From Deltaproteobacteria bacterium (GTDB lineage: Bacteria > Desulfobacterota_B > Binatia > UBA9968), in contig JAPUHZ010000433.1 in the NCBI GenBank assembly GCA_027297485.1, positions 1 to 17,265 on the forward strand: a DNA stretch of 17,265 nucleotides, given 5' to 3'. Position 1 is the first letter of the stretch. Each line of letters opens with the position of its first letter. A model generated the notes under the pieces. The model ran no database searches. It was not told the origin of the DNA and saw only the letters and a program-made list of their open reading frames with translations. A program made the translations under genes and the position numbers. Positions 8,034 to 14,467 of this stretch are shown here, piece by piece.

Positions 8034-8360
8034 ATGGAAAAGCCTGTTCCAGTAGAGATTAACCATGTCAAGGCCGAGGCCAAGGTCCGCATCACATGGG
8101 ATGATGGTCACAGGGGCGACTACTCTCTGGAATACCTTCGTGGCTACTGCCCTTGTGCCCTTTGCCAGGGACACGACGCCGCTGTGGGGAAAAAGTTTAT
8201 CAGCGTGCCCGACGCAAAGCTCAGAGAGATCAGCGGCGTGGGAAACTATGCGATCGAGTTTCATTGGGAGGACGGACACAGTACGGGCATCTACTCGTAC
8301 GACTATCTGAGATCCCTCTGCCCTTGTTCCGACTGCAAAGGTTCAAAGGAAGGGGTTTAG
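8034..8360 (+). CDS. DUF971 (GBBH-like N-terminal domain) small protein
   Basis: A 108-residue protein of the DUF971 family, the domain also found at the N terminus of gamma-butyrobetaine hydroxylase and beside Mrp/ApbC-type iron-sulfur proteins. The sequence is internally duplicated: a WDDGH...YLRGYCPCALC unit at about 22-44 and a WEDGH...YLRSLCPCSDC unit at about 78-101. Each ends in C-P-C-x-x-C (C39, C41, C44 and C96, C98, C101), which suggests metal or cluster binding. The ATG at 8034 follows a good promoter and an AAGG site. It precedes the MobA-MoaD and AOR genes by 221 bases and is probably co-oriented with them for a role in metal-cofactor enzymes. The family is clear. The function of DUF971 itself is not established, and the metal role is inference. 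Confidence 0.85.
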   Translation: MEKPVPVEINHVKAEAKVRITWDDGHRGDYSLEYLRGYCPCALCQGHDAAVGKKFISVPDAKLREISGVGNYAIEFHWEDGHSTGIYSYDYLRSLCPCSDCKGSKEGV

Positions 8361-8375
8361 GACAGAGGGGTGTCC
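8360..8375 (+). other. Short hairpin after DUF971 gene
   Basis: GGACA (8360-8364) pairs with TGTCC (8371-8375) around a six-base loop, overlapping the DUF971 stop codon. The following bases (GACAAAATTT) lack a proper T run, so this could at most be a weak or partial terminator that attenuates transcription into the cofactor and AOR genes. Confidence 0.25.
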
Positions 8376-8516
8376 GACAAAATTTCATCGAGAGCGGGAC
8401 GAAGTTAGTAAGATAACAATCGAAAAGGTGGTTGTAGCCCGCAGGGCCGAGTGCTAGCATAACCGGTAAGGAACGCAGAGGAGTATGCTTCCGAGGAGAA
8501 GAAAGGAGGCGAGAGC
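8376..8516 (+). other. Leader region with possible RNA structure
   Basis: The 141 bases between the DUF971 gene and the short leader frame hold no gene. A stem forms between GGTTGTAGC (8430-8438) and GCTAGCATAACC (8453-8464), nine pairs with one G-T and a three-base bulge, and a small CCC/GGG hairpin could form inside it. A very strong Shine-Dalgarno AAAGGAGG lies at 8502-8509. Placement before a molybdopterin-synthesis gene makes a cofactor-sensing RNA conceivable. I could not match it to the Moco riboswitch consensus from memory. Confidence 0.3.
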
Positions 8517-8582
8517 TTGAAAAAACTAGGTGGTTTACCGACCTCTGGACCCTCAACTCCTGAGCTGAAAGCTGAACGCTGA
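8502..8582 (+). CDS. Possible TTG-start leader peptide coupled to mobA-moaD
   Basis: The strongest ribosome site in the region, AAAGGAGG (8502-8509), sits 7 bases before TTG at 8517. That codon opens a 21-residue frame (starting MKKLGG) whose stop TGA (8580-8582) overlaps the MobA-MoaD ATG in TGATG. The MobA-MoaD frame itself is stopped at 8573-8575, so this ribosome site cannot serve the larger gene directly. Translational coupling through a leader peptide explains the arrangement. The last part of the frame falls in a 7-bp tandem repeat (AGCTGAA, AGCTGAA, CGCTGAT at 8563-8583) that could also be plain intergenic repeat DNA. The peptide has no known family. Confidence 0.35.
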   Translation, partial: KGGESLKKLGGLPTSGPSTPELKAER

Positions 8583-9523
8583 TGGCTCACCTCTCACACA
8601 TAGACGATGCCTCTGCCATCATCCTGGCTGGCGGCAAGAGTTCGCGCATGGGCCGGCCCAAAGCCCTCCTCCTCTTTAACGGCGAGCCGCTGATCACCCA
8701 TATTGTCCGCACACTTAAAACTTTGTTTGCTGACATTGTTGTTGTGGCCGCGCCCGGGCAGGAGTTGCCGTCGCTGCCGGTGACGCTAGTGCGTGATGAG
8801 GTAACGTACCAGGGACCGGTGGGTGGGATTTATTACGGTCTAAAGGAAGCGAGCGGGAAATCCGGTTTTGTAATTTCCTGTGATGCACCCTTCCTTAACC
8901 AGTCCTTGATCTCCTATCTCACTTCGCAAATCTCAAATTATGATGTAGTGGTGCCCTACTGGCAGGAACGTTTTCAGCCGTTGCATGCGGTCTATTGCCG
9001 CAGCGTGGTGCCACTTTTACGAGAGCAACTCGAACGGGGCGAGCTGCGTCCGATCTTTCTCTACGAGAAGGTACGAACCTGCAAAGTGAGCGAAGATGAG
9101 ATTCGCCGCTTTGATCCTGAGGGCCTGAGCTTTCTCAACATGAACACCCCGGAGGACTATCAGGCTGCTTTGGCACGCTGGCAAAACAGGAGACAGGGCC
9201 ATCAGACAGAGAACACCCCACCCCCCTCTGTCTCAAATCCCTGTCTCACCTGCACGGTCGAGCTGTTCGGCGTCGCCCGCCTGCTGGCGAAGACCAAAGA
9301 GGTCTCCCTTGCGCTGCCGCAGGAGGCTACACTCTCCCACGTCTTTTCGGCTCTGGCCGATAGGCTACCGACCTTGGTGGGCCAGGTGATCAGCCCTGAC
9401 AGAAACAGTCTTACCAGCGGCAACGCCTGCAACATTAATGGTTTAGACTTCGTACGGAACCCGGGCGTCAAGGTCAATGCCGGGGATAACATCTTTATTA
9501 TTTCCGCGGATGCCGGAGGCTGA
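8582..9523 (+). CDS. MobA-MoaD fusion (pterin-cofactor nucleotidyltransferase plus sulfur carrier)
   Basis: A 313-residue fusion of two molybdopterin-pathway proteins. Residues 10-200 are MobA-like: the GTP-binding LAGGKSSRMGRPKA (15-28), QGPVGGI (77-83), SCDAPFL (99-105), PLHAVY (133-138) and the C-terminal FLNMNTPEDY (184-193). A proline-rich linker (about 200-220) leads to a MoaD/ThiS ubiquitin-like domain (222-313) that ends precisely in Gly-Gly. Because MoaD works through its free C terminus, fusion at its N terminus is compatible with activity. MobA attaches GMP to molybdopterin, and MoaD donates sulfur to form the dithiolene. The gene ends 3 bases before the AOR start, which implies the two serve one cofactor. 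The ATG is supported by the LAGG position and by TGATG coupling to the short upstream frame. Domain calls are strong. Whether the metal is Mo or W is not shown. Confidence 0.9.
   Translation: MAHLSHIDDASAIILAGGKSSRMGRPKALLLFNGEPLITHIVRTLKTLFADIVVVAAPGQELPSLPVTLVRDEVTYQGPVGGIYYGLKEASGKSGFVISCDAPFLNQSLISYLTSQISNYDVVVPYWQERFQPLHAVYCRSVVPLLREQLERGELRPIFLYEKVRTCKVSEDEIRRFDPEGLSFLNMNTPEDYQAALARWQNRRQGHQTENTPPPSVSNPCLTCTVELFGVARLLAKTKEVSLALPQEATLSHVFSALADRLPTLVGQVISPDRNSLTSGNACNINGLDFVRNPGVKVNAGDNIFIISADAGG
9190..9247. repeat. Nested inverted repeat inside the MobA-MoaD linker
   Basis: GAGACAGGG (9190-9198) pairs with CCCTGTCTC (9239-9247), and inside it AGACAGAG (9204-9211) pairs with CTCTGTCT (9226-9233). 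A symmetric 5 x 5 internal loop and a 14-base C-rich loop complete it, giving 17 base pairs in all. AGACAG and CTGTCT each occur twice at 13-base spacing, so alternative pairings exist. It coincides with the linker between the two domains. Confidence 0.75.
9515..9519 (+). promoter_or_regulatory. AOR ribosome site within the Gly-Gly codons
   Basis: GGAGG, 7 bases before the AOR ATG at 9527, lies within the GGA GGC codons that encode the functional C-terminal Gly-Gly of the MoaD domain. One five-base string therefore serves both the sulfur carrier and translation of its client enzyme. Confidence 0.75.
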
Positions 9524-9526
9524 GCC

Positions 9527-11401
9527 ATGTACGGGTTTCACGGTCGACTGCTGCACATTGACCTGACCACCGGAGCCCACAGCTGGCGTGACATAGAAGA
9601 AGCCCGTCTGCGGGCGTTCCTTGGCGGCATCGGTCTTGGCACTAGTTTGCTATACGATTTCGCCCCGCCAGGGGTTGAGCCCTTTTCCCCCGCCAACCCG
9701 CTGATCTTTACCAGCGCGCCCCTGGTCGGCACCGGGCTTACCACCACCGCCAAGTTCGCCGTGGTCACCAAATCCCCGCTCACCGGCTTTATCGCCGACT
9801 CGCTCTCTTCCAGCTTCTTTGCCCTGGAGCTGAAGCGCACCGGTCTTGACGCCGTGGTGATCACCGGCCAGGCTGCTTCTGCAGTATACATATTTATCAG
9901 TAACGAAAAGGTCGAGGTCAGGGAAGGAGAACACCTCTGGGGAAGAAGCGCCAGCGAAACTGAGGCCCTCATTCGTTCCGACCTCAAGGTTGCGGGGGTG
10001 CGGGTAGCGGCCATTGGCCAGGCCGGTGAGAACCGTGTACGGTTTGCCACTATCAGCAACGAGGGACGCCATGCCGGGCGTGGTGGCGTTGGCGCGGTGA
10101 TGGGGTCAAAGAACCTGAAGGCTATTGCCCTGCGCGGCCATGATGGAGTCCATGTAGCCGATCCACAAGGGGTCGAGGCCATCGCCGAGTCAATGCGGCA
10201 CCGGAGCCTCGGCACGTTAACCGCAAAGTACCGCCAGATCGGTACCGTGGCAAACCTCGCGGTGTTTAACCGTCTCGGCGCCTTGCCGACGCGCAATTTC
10301 CAACAATCGACCTTTGACCACGCCGAAGCCCTGAGCGGGGAGAGCCTGACGGAAAACAACTTCAGCCGCAGGCACGGCTGCGCGTCCTGTACGATCCAGT
10401 GCGAACGCCTGTTCAAGTCTCTGGCCGGAGAGGAGCAACGCCTGGAATACGAGACCCTTTTTGCCCTGGGGCCATTGTGCGGGATACAGAATCCGGATGT
10501 GGTGCTCCAGGCCGCGCATCTCTGTGATCTCCACGGCCTCGATACCATCAGCACCGGTGGCACACTGGCCTGGGCGATGGAGTGCGCGGAGAAGGGGTTG
10601 TTACCAGAAGCCGATGGCGGCAACCTGCGCTTTGGTAATGGTGATGGTCTGCTGGCGATTATCCCGGCAATCGCCAAGCGCAGTGGCCTTGGAGAACTGT
10701 TGGCCGAAGGCTCCAAGCGAGCGGCCATGCAGGTCGGCAAAGGCACCATGTACTGTGCAATGCACGTCAAGGGCCTGGAGCTGCCCGGGTACGAACCGCG
10801 CAGCTTGAAGACCATGGCCCTGGGCCTGGCGGTAAGCCCGCGCGGGGCCTGCCACAATCGCTCTGGCGCCTACGAAGCTGACTTCTCCGGAGAGGTTGAT
10901 CGCCTGAGTGCAGACGCCGGTCGAGGTCCTCTGGTTGCCGCCTCAGAAGATTTCGCTGCGGTGCTGGACTCGCTGATCGTATGCAAGTTCCTGCGCAAGT
11001 GCTTCACCGATTTTTATGCTGAGAGCGCGGATCTGCTCAGCAAGGTCACCGGCTGGCCCTGTTCCAGCGTTGAGCTGCGCCGTGTCGGCGAGCGGATCCA
11101 CACGCTCAAGAAGCTGTTCAACCTGCGCGAGGGCTGGCGGCCGGAGGATGACTGGCTACCCCAGCGGTTACTGAGCGAGGTCCTCCCGAGCGGTGTGGCA
11201 AAGGGGGTCGGTTTAACGACCGACGAGTTACGGGAGATGATCCAGGGATATTATAAGGCGAGAGAATGGGATGAGAACGGTTTTGTGCCGGAAAAGAAGC
11301 TAAAAGAATTGGGAATAGATACTAAAAACTCAGGTGGGAAGGCCTCTTTTTCAAGAGATACCTCCCGGCCTGTCGGAGAGATAAGCCGTGCCAACCGATG
11401 A
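9527..11401 (+). CDS. Aldehyde ferredoxin oxidoreductase-family tungsten/molybdenum enzyme
   Basis: A 624-residue member of the AOR family, whose characterised members bind a tungsten bis-pterin and one [4Fe-4S] cluster and oxidise aldehydes to acids with ferredoxin. The N-terminal domain reads MYGFHGRLLHIDLTTG, and GGVGAVMGSKNLKAI lies at 186-200. Cluster cysteines are C285, C288, C292 (CASCTIQC) and C486. The two pterin-contact motifs of the family are present: DLHGLD (334-339) and D481-x4-C486. Length is near the usual 600-620, with a slightly longer Lys/Arg/Ser-rich tail. It follows the MobA-MoaD stop by 3 bases and overlaps a small downstream ORF by 14 bases. The family is certain. Substrate, metal and electron partner are not visible here. 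A benzoyl-CoA-reductase-like or other AOR-fold role cannot be ruled out. Confidence 0.93.
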   Translation: MYGFHGRLLHIDLTTGAHSWRDIEEARLRAFLGGIGLGTSLLYDFAPPGVEPFSPANPLIFTSAPLVGTGLTTTAKFAVVTKSPLTGFIADSLSSSFFALELKRTGLDAVVITGQAASAVYIFISNEKVEVREGEHLWGRSASETEALIRSDLKVAGVRVAAIGQAGENRVRFATISNEGRHAGRGGVGAVMGSKNLKAIALRGHDGVHVADPQGVEAIAESMRHRSLGTLTAKYRQIGTVANLAVFNRLGALPTRNFQQSTFDHAEALSGESLTENNFSRRHGCASCTIQCERLFKSLAGEEQRLEYETLFALGPLCGIQNPDVVLQAAHLCDLHGLDTISTGGTLAWAMECAEKGLLPEADGGNLRFGNGDGLLAIIPAIAKRSGLGELLAEGSKRAAMQVGKGTMYCAMHVKGLELPGYEPRSLKTMALGLAVSPRGACHNRSGAYEADFSGEVDRLSADAGRGPLVAASEDFAAVLDSLIVCKFLRKCFTDFYAESADLLSKVTGWPCSSVELRRVGERIHTLKKLFNLREGWRPEDDWLPQRLLSEVLPSGVAKGVGLTTDELREMIQGYYKAREWDENGFVPEKKLKELGIDTKNSGGKASFSRDTSRPVGEISRANR

Positions 11402-11567
11402 GACCCGCCGTTTGCTGAAGGTGTTCGGTGTTGCAGTGACGGCTTTCGAAGACGCGGTCGATAAGGAGGCGCCACCCGAAGAGGTGTCAAAAGCAGAAGC
11501 GGAAGTGCGCACTCGCCTCCAAGAGGTCACGGTGCTCATCAATCGTCTCAAGGCCAAGAAGAAATAG
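11388..11567 (+). CDS. Small helical protein overlapping the AOR gene end
   Basis: A 59-codon frame with GTG start (11388) and TAG stop (11565-11567), easily missed because of its length and start codon. A GGAGAG ribosome site (11375-11380) lies 7 bases before the GTG, and an in-frame TAA just upstream makes this the first possible start (a TTG 8 codons later is weaker). It overlaps the AOR tail by 14 bases in another frame, which implies coupling. The protein is charged and predicted largely helical: a first segment around residues 5-24, a Pro-Pro-Glu-Glu turn near 29-32, and a long Glu/Arg/Lys helix ending in three lysines. It has no signal peptide, metal ligands or cysteines. I do not recognise a family. 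A small accessory or stabilising subunit of the AOR is the simplest reading. Confidence 0.65.
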   Translation: MPTDETRRLLKVFGVAVTAFEDAVDKEAPPEEVSKAEAEVRTRLQEVTVLINRLKAKKK

Positions 11568-11596
11568 CTGCCAATTGCGTAGAATCGCTGGAACTT

Positions 11597-11724
11597 ATGG
11601 CCGATAAGATATCCCTTGTTCCTGTTGTAAGGAGTTGAGCGATTGATATTCCTGATCCGAGGCCAAAGGGATCATGGTGAATTCAGACTTGGCTCGTCTT
11701 TACGGGGTCTCTACCAAGCGTCTT
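11597..11724 (+). pseudogene. Decayed ORF6N-domain gene fragment
   Basis: Three successive reading frames together give the N terminus of an ORF6N/KilA-N-type DNA-binding protein. ATG at 11597 starts ADKISLVPVV. Shifting near 11625-11632 gives GVERLIFLIRGQR. Shifting again at the GGGATC near 11669 gives MVNSDLARLYGVSTKRL (ending 11724). The usual continuation NEQVKRN is absent and unrelated sequence follows. Two frameshifts plus truncation make it a dead remnant. Such domains are common in phage and in mobile regulatory genes, so the spot has received foreign DNA. The family assignment rests on the recognisable IRGQR...DLARLYGVSTKRL motif. Confidence 0.7.
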
Positions 11725-11743
11725 GATTTGAATATTAGCATAC

Positions 11744-11761
11744 CCCGCGGCTAGCCGCGGG
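11744..11761. repeat. Perfect 18-bp palindrome
   Basis: CCCGCGGCTAGCCGCGGG is self-complementary over all 18 bases. As RNA it would form a strong hairpin, but no T run follows on either strand, so it is not a standard terminator. It lies 19 bases past the ORF6N remnant. Confidence 0.9.
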
Positions 11762-11828
11762 CACATAACCGATGGGGTTTCCAAAGGGGAGAAGCGGCAG
11801 CTCTTCCCCCATAGATCTTCCCTTGGGC

Positions 11829-11857
11829 CGACCTCGGGGTTTTAAACCCCGTGGTCG
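11829..11857. repeat. 29-bp near-perfect palindrome
   Basis: The arms CGACC-T-CGGGGTTT and AAACCCCG-T-GGTCG pair around a single T, with one T/T mismatch, for 13 base pairs. It lies 67 bases after the first palindrome. The bases between also pair (ATGGGG at 11772-11777 with CCCCAT; GGGGAGAAG with CTCTTCCCC near 11787-11810). The pair may terminate the convergent operons or be the ends of a small mobile element. Confidence 0.8.
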
Positions 11858-11914
11858 ATATAATTTGATAAACACGCCATAACCCTGCAACGTCCCGTAT
11901 CCCTTTACTCTTAG

Positions 11915-14467
11915 TCAAGCAAATGTTGTGGGAAGGAAAAATCTTCTAAAGATCACCTCCACCAGAAAAAGGGTCAGGGCCAAGAAAACGAGGTAAGACC
12001 GAAGGGGCTTGGAGCTGCGGATGATCTCTTGAGTCTTTAGCTCTTCCTGCCCTCTGGGATTGATCGTACCGCCGGTGGATCGGGCCAGTTGTTCCAGCAA
12101 AGGGATATTAAATTCGTTCTGGGGGATTTCGCTCTTAGGGTCAAAGGCTAGTGTATAGCCTAGCGGTGGATAGGAGAGCCTTTGTCTGCGCTGTTCTTCG
12201 ATGAGTTCAATGCGATAGTCGCCGGGGGTAGAAAAGGGGAGGGCTGCTTGATAATGGCCTGGGGCTAACCTCTTCAACAATCCCTTTCCCTTGGCCCCCT
12301 TACCACTGAAGGAATAGCGAAAGAGGCTGCCGTCGTTTTCTTCCCCGTACAGATAGAGATCCAATATCGGCCGGTCGCCCAGGAGGTTGATCCGTACCTC
12401 ATGAGGGGGGAGGGGCTCCTTTGCCGGGCGCAGCCACTCAAAGACCTTACCCCAAAACCTCTCCAGCGCTTCCCATCGAATCCACTCCTTGGTCCAACGT
12501 CCGTCCAGATCCGTGGTAAAGGCGACTGCTTTGCCCTTACCGTAGTTCCAAGAGGCCAACAGGGGAGATTTCCTTTTCTCTCTGGGGATCACCAAATCCA
12601 GATTCGCCCCTCTTTTTATCTCTGTTTCTATGTAGCCGTTTAGCGGTGGATAAGATCTCTCAGGGAATCCGGCCAAAAGCTCAGACCCTATCACTGACAC
12701 AGGGGTGAACTCCCTATCCACCAGCGGCTTCTCCTCTGGTTTTTCTCGTATCTGCTGCAAGACGATCTGTGGCAGGTTCGTAGGATCATAAGTGTGGTGG
12801 AAGAGGCCGCCGCCGTATCGGGCAATCCGCTTGAGGAGCGGAATGTTGGCCTGGTCCCCTATGGCCACAGCGGAGACCGTTATCTTGAGATCGTCTTTCA
12901 TGACGCTCACCAAATCGATATAATCGCCTCCGCTGCCGCCGGTCTCCCCGTCGCTCAGGATGATCACATGCTTCCGAGTAGCACTCTGCCTTTCGAGCTG
13001 TCGCTTGGCTTCTATGATAGCTGGATAGAGATAGGTCTTGCCACCGGCTTTTAAACGGTTGATTTGTGTGTCAACGCTCCCGCGGATCCTTTCCAAAGAC
13101 GCCAGCGGGACAACGACAAAAGGGGTAGTATCAAACCCTACCACCCCGAGAAGGTCCCGCTGCTTAAGTTGCCCGGCAACTGCCTTTGCCGCCTCCTTGG
13201 CAAAGAGGAGCTTATTCTCTTTGCGCATGCTCCCGGATTTGTCGATGATGAGAACTACCGCCCGGTTCTTCTCCTTTTTCTTGGGCTCTTTGAGCTCCAC
13301 AGGCAACAAGGCCTCAATCGGCGTCTGCCGATAGCCCCCAGGACCAAAGCTCCCCTCGCCCCCCAACATGAGAAAGGCGTTTCCCTCAACCACATGCCGT
13401 TTTATCCCTGCCAGATAATGGGGGGAGAATTTTTCGCTTTCGACATTGTTAAAGACCACGACGGCGTAGCCCGCAGGAGAAGGGGGTGATGACTTGAGAG
13501 TAAGCGATGTGACCTCAAAGCCGCGGCGCTTGAGAATTTTTTCTAGGTACTTTCCTTCGCCGTTGTGGCCATTAAGCAAAAGAGCTTTTTCTTTAGCCTG
13601 CACCGCTACCCAAGTGGTCGCCCGGTTATCCTGAGAAAAGAGGTCTGACTCAGCCTGACGAGGAGCAAAATTTACCTGGAAGGAGGTCATAGGCCCCTTG
13701 GGGAGAATAGCCTTAAAGGTAAATATCTGGCTTCCCGGTTTAATCTTTATCGCCTTGCTCTTAAAGGGCTGGCCGTTGCGCCTTAGTGTGAGCCTCCCGT
13801 CGACCTCTCCGGCATTGTGGTTCTCCACCAAGACCTTCAAGTGGATTCCCTCTCCGCTTGTTCCCTGGCGCGGCGCAAGGACTTTTTTGACCGTCACATT
13901 GGCCCCCTTGAGTCGATCAGGCGGCAGCATGGGAAAAACCTTCAGGCCGGAGAGCGCGAGGGAAGGAAACAAGCGGTTCACATCCCCCTGGGTCTCCCAG
14001 CCGTCCGTGAAGAGGAGGACGGCTCGTGGGGCTGTGGGCAGACTCACGAGGGTTGAAAAGAAAGTCTCCAAGTTGGTTCGCTCCGGCTGAATGAGGCTAC
14101 TCGACACCTCTCCTTGCACCCAACGTTCCCAGTCACTCACTTCCGTAACCTTACCGCCAAAAACGAAGGCACGGTCATTTGCCGCGAGAGAGAAGTTATC
14201 CCTCGCGCTGCGCTCCATCCAGAGCCTCATCCCTTCGGAGATGCTGTGAGAAAGATCAAAGGCGAAGATGCGTTCGCCCTCTTTCGTTACCTCGCTGACC
14301 CGCTGTGGATCCACCAGGGCGAGGACCAACAATAAAAAGATCACAGAGCGCCACAGGATCACTGTAAAAGAGCGCCCGCGCAAGCGCAGCCAAAACAGGG
14401 GCAGGAGCAATAGGAGCAGTAGAAAAAGAGGCTTGGCAAAATGGAGATGAGAGAAAAAGTCATTCAT
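11915..14467 (-). CDS. Membrane protein with two VWA-like domains and a GATase-like core
   Basis: An 850-residue membrane protein. Two N-terminal membrane segments (about 13-28 and 36-53) precede a first VWA-like domain with DLSHS (D71, S73, S75), T131 and TDG (D155), so its metal-dependent adhesion site looks complete. A beta-rich stretch (about 185-290) follows, then a class I glutamine amidotransferase-like fold (about 293-390 and 595-680) that is split by a second VWA domain: DKSGS (D409, S411, S413), T478 and SDG (D506). A C-terminal membrane helix lies at about 824-840. It overlaps the upstream BatA-like gene by 4 bp. Related proteins sit with MoxR ATPases and DUF58 proteins and are thought to act in envelope stress or in assembly of metal enzymes. 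The precise role is unknown. No catalytic Cys of an amidotransferase is evident. Confidence 0.85.
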   Translation of the reverse strand: MNDFFSHLHFAKPLFLLLLLLLPLFWLRLRGRSFTVILWRSVIFLLLVLALVDPQRVSEVTKEGERIFAFDLSHSISEGMRLWMERSARDNFSLAANDRAFVFGGKVTEVSDWERWVQGEVSSSLIQPERTNLETFFSTLVSLPTAPRAVLLFTDGWETQGDVNRLFPSLALSGLKVFPMLPPDRLKGANVTVKKVLAPRQGTSGEGIHLKVLVENHNAGEVDGRLTLRRNGQPFKSKAIKIKPGSQIFTFKAILPKGPMTSFQVNFAPRQAESDLFSQDNRATTWVAVQAKEKALLLNGHNGEGKYLEKILKRRGFEVTSLTLKSSPPSPAGYAVVVFNNVESEKFSPHYLAGIKRHVVEGNAFLMLGGEGSFGPGGYRQTPIEALLPVELKEPKKKEKNRAVVLIIDKSGSMRKENKLLFAKEAAKAVAGQLKQRDLLGVVGFDTTPFVVVPLASLERIRGSVDTQINRLKAGGKTYLYPAIIEAKRQLERQSATRKHVIILSDGETGGSGGDYIDLVSVMKDDLKITVSAVAIGDQANIPLLKRIARYGGGLFHHTYDPTNLPQIVLQQIREKPEEKPLVDREFTPVSVIGSELLAGFPERSYPPLNGYIETEIKRGANLDLVIPREKRKSPLLASWNYGKGKAVAFTTDLDGRWTKEWIRWEALERFWGKVFEWLRPAKEPLPPHEVRINLLGDRPILDLYLYGEENDGSLFRYSFSGKGAKGKGLLKRLAPGHYQAALPFSTPGDYRIELIEEQRRQRLSYPPLGYTLAFDPKSEIPQNEFNIPLLEQLARSTGGTINPRGQEELKTQEIIRSSKPLRSYLVFLALTLFLVEVIFRRFFLPTTFA

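Noticed and set aside
8461..8510. Possible group II intron or riboswitch end in the leader
   Set aside because: Short purine-rich matches only; no domain V or other conserved core could be built.
9538..10857. A 439-codon open frame antisense to the AOR gene
   Set aside because: It is rich in Arg, Ser and Pro with no recognisable domain, lies wholly opposite a strongly conserved gene, and is the usual by-product of GC-rich codon bias.
11829..11914. Rho-independent terminator for the convergent operons
   Set aside because: The palindrome is strong, but neither strand has the T run that should follow. Kept as a repeat instead.
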